The position numbers and the translations under genes are program-made. Below are positions 62,527 through 64,000 of a stretch of 64,000 nt of DNA, piece after piece; positions within the stretch are counted from its first letter, which is position 1; the number at the start of each line of letters is the position of its first letter. This stretch comes from Streptococcus mitis (GTDB lineage: Bacteria; Bacillota; Bacilli; Lactobacillales; Streptococcaceae). The stretch covers positions 1-64,000 of the forward strand of contig NZ_WIJK01000011.1 of assembly GCF_009496285.1 (NCBI RefSeq), read 5' to 3'. The notes beneath the pieces are model-generated. The model was not told where the DNA came from and ran no database searches. It worked only from the letters and a program-made list of their open reading frames with translations.

Positions 62527-62737
62527 GCTAGACCCTTTCTGGAATAATTAGATTTATTGTACCATATTTTTAAAAAAGGGATAGCGTTTTTTAGAGTAAT
62601 CTTAGCTAACTATAAAATTTTACCCAGTTTTAGTTAGGATGATAGAGGCAAAGAGGTTTTCAAATCGCTTGAAAAATGGTAAAATGTTTTAATAGCTTAT
62701 TTATCTGAATGTGATATTCAGAAGGAAAGGATCTGTT

Positions 62738-63928
62738 GTGAAATCAATAGGTGTCATTGAAAAGTTAAAAAGTTTATCGAAACAAGAAGGACTTCTTTTA
62801 GGAGTTATTCTGAGTATTTTTCTTCCTTTTTATCTTTTTGTTATTATTTTTATCTCTTACTTACTTTGGTTAGTATATACTGGGGAGATGAAGGGGATCT
62901 TGAAACGTTTGTCTCAACACCCTGTCTTGCTCTTTTTTATTGCTTATAGCACTGCAATTTCTCTTCTGGCACAAAATGTGATGGGAGTAGTTTCTTCGGT
63001 GGCCATGTTTCTGTTTGCCATCTTCTTTTACTACTATCAATCCCAGTTGACTCCTAAATTTTTCAGGTTGACGATTGAAGGAATATTAGCCTTAAGTGTC
63101 TTTGCAGCAGCCTTTGCAGCTTTGGAACATTTCCAAATTGTAAAGAAATTTGATTATACCTTCCTCTCACCACGGATGCAGGTTTGGCATCAAAACCGAG
63201 CAGAGGTTGCCTTCTTTAACCCTAATTACTATGGAATTATCTGTTGTTTCTGTATCATGATTGGCTTTTACCTAATTAGCACAACTAAGTTAAGGTGGTT
63301 ACGAATCTTCTCTATGATTGCCATATTTGCTAATTTATTCGGTTTAAACTTTACGCAGAATCGTACAGCTTTTCCAGCCATCATCTTTGGAGCGATTATT
63401 TATCTCTTCACAACTATTAAGAACTGGCGTGCTTTCTGGCTTAGTGTTGGAGTTTTTGGGATTGGTTTAGCTTTTCTATTTTCAAGTGATTTGGGTGTTC
63501 GAATGGGAACCTTAGATTCATCTATGGAAGAGCGTGTTTCTATTTGGAATGCTGGGATGGCCTTGTTTAAACAAAATCCATTCTGGGGTGAGGGACCGCT
63601 AACCTATATGCACTCTTTCCCTCGTATTGGAGCACCTTATCATGAACATGCTCATAGTATTTATATAGATACGATTTTGAGTTATGGAGTTGTTGGTACA
63701 GTTCTCTTGGGGATTGCTTCTTCCACTCCGGTACGAATGTTGATTGATATGAGTCAAGTACCTAGTAAGCGTCCTATCCTTGGACTCTACCTCTCTTTCT
63801 TGACAGTAGTAGCTGTGCACGGAATTTTTGATTTGGCTCTCTTTTGGATTCAATCTTCCTTTATTTTCCTTTTAGTGATGTGTAGTTTACCACTAAAACA
63901 TAGTATGATTGATGAATTAGTTGATTAA
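62738..63928 (+). CDS. O-antigen ligase-family (Wzy_C) membrane protein
   Basis: This is a 396-residue protein with about ten to eleven membrane helices and a large loop in the C-terminal half containing EERVSIWNAGMALFKQNPFW and the Wzy_C motif YHEHAHSIYIDTILSYGVVG with its His residues. Members join or polymerise lipid-linked glycans, or act on other sugar polymers. No glycosyltransferases are adjacent, so the glycan is unknown. The GTG at 62738 follows AAAGGATCT; the upstream GTG at 62711 overlaps that site. Confidence 0.85.
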   Translation: MKSIGVIEKLKSLSKQEGLLLGVILSIFLPFYLFVIIFISYLLWLVYTGEMKGILKRLSQHPVLLFFIAYSTAISLLAQNVMGVVSSVAMFLFAIFFYYYQSQLTPKFFRLTIEGILALSVFAAAFAALEHFQIVKKFDYTFLSPRMQVWHQNRAEVAFFNPNYYGIICCFCIMIGFYLISTTKLRWLRIFSMIAIFANLFGLNFTQNRTAFPAIIFGAIIYLFTTIKNWRAFWLSVGVFGIGLAFLFSSDLGVRMGTLDSSMEERVSIWNAGMALFKQNPFWGEGPLTYMHSFPRIGAPYHEHAHSIYIDTILSYGVVGTVLLGIASSTPVRMLIDMSQVPSKRPILGLYLSFLTVVAVHGIFDLALFWIQSSFIFLLVMCSLPLKHSMIDELVD

Positions 63929-63930
63929 GA

Positions 63931-63970
63931 AAAAGATAGTAGAACTAACATTTTCTACTATCTTTTTTTC
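63931..63970 (+). terminator. Terminator of the O-antigen ligase-like gene
   Basis: GATAGTAGAA and TTCTACTATC pair around an 8-base loop, followed by T7. The last 30 bases of the window hold nothing recognisable. Confidence 0.85.
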
Positions 63971-64000
63971 AATTCAATTATTGAATAGCTTGAACCAAGT

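Overview
The window is a chromosomal segment of a low-GC Gram-positive bacterium, almost certainly a mitis-group Streptococcus (S. mitis, S. oralis, S. infantis or a close relative of S. pneumoniae). The evidence is gene content seen mainly in that group (vex1-3/vncRS next to fba, LdcB, GatD/MurT, PepV, RpoE), two BOX elements, one exact 107-bp RUP element, sortase and lipobox signals of streptococcal type, and near-consensus CodY boxes. The gene order differs from the pneumococcal order I remember, so it is probably not S. pneumoniae itself. Species assignment is inference.

Layout. 1-2.3 kb: the 3' part of an unrecognised gene cut by the window edge, a gene scrap, then a small XRE regulator with a membrane partner. 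2.3-5.8 kb: NAD salvage (pncB-nadE), a 0.55-kb field of hairpin-rich tandem repeats, and a GNAT acetyltransferase. 5.8-10.6 kb, minus strand: pepQ, the murT-gatD lipid II amidation pair, and a flavoprotein disulfide reductase (har-like). 10.7-14.3 kb: cshA RNA helicase, codY with pncA, tRNA-Leu. 14.5-21.7 kb: a CPBP protease-like protein, the vex1-2-3/vncRS ABC transporter and two-component system, and fba.

21.7-28.2 kb: an accessory island bounded by a duplicated fba 3' end. It holds a RUP, an XRE regulator, a divergent LPXTG surface protein of the Sec10/PgrA surface-exclusion type, a DUF6287 lipoprotein, a small membrane protein and a RelB/RelE-like toxin-antitoxin pair. 28.4-31.2 kb: an ABC-2 exporter with a cre-like site on its -35 box, then tRNA-Thr. 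31.4-31.9 kb: a degenerate IS relic joining IS30-like and IS110-like parts. 32.1-33.8 kb: a CodY box, a glycine riboswitch with terminator, and a Na+/alanine-glycine symporter. 33.9-38.3 kb: a BOX element, an MFS transporter, an AhpD-like protein with an acyl-CoA-dehydrogenase-like flavoprotein, and a TehA-like transporter. 38.3-40.9 kb, minus strand: a six-gene operon of an XRE regulator, three DUF3278 paralogues and two small membrane proteins.

41-49.8 kb: a phosphoesterase, an amino-acid-binding lipoprotein whose start is frameshifted, a nitroreductase, pepV, a uracil-DNA-glycosylase-like protein, a rhodanese, brnQ, an M42 peptidase, a HIT protein and LdcB. 49.8-54.1 kb: a Phe T-box controlling pheS-GNAT-pheT. 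54.3-57.3 kb: a NatAB-like ABC transporter, a deleted BOX and rpoE. 57.4-61.5 kb: pyrG behind a GGGC-initiated attenuator, a YtxK-like methyltransferase, and ackA with a cre-like site. 61.6-64 kb: birA and an O-antigen-ligase-family membrane protein.

Three themes link the genes. The first is NAD salvage (pncA, pncB, nadE). The second is amino-acid supply under nutrient sensing (CodY, glycine riboswitch, Phe T-box, BrnQ, peptidases). The third is cell-wall maturation (MurT/GatD, LdcB). The least explained parts are the hairpin-repeat field at 4.6-5.2 kb, the fba-flanked island, and the XRE/DUF3278 operon.
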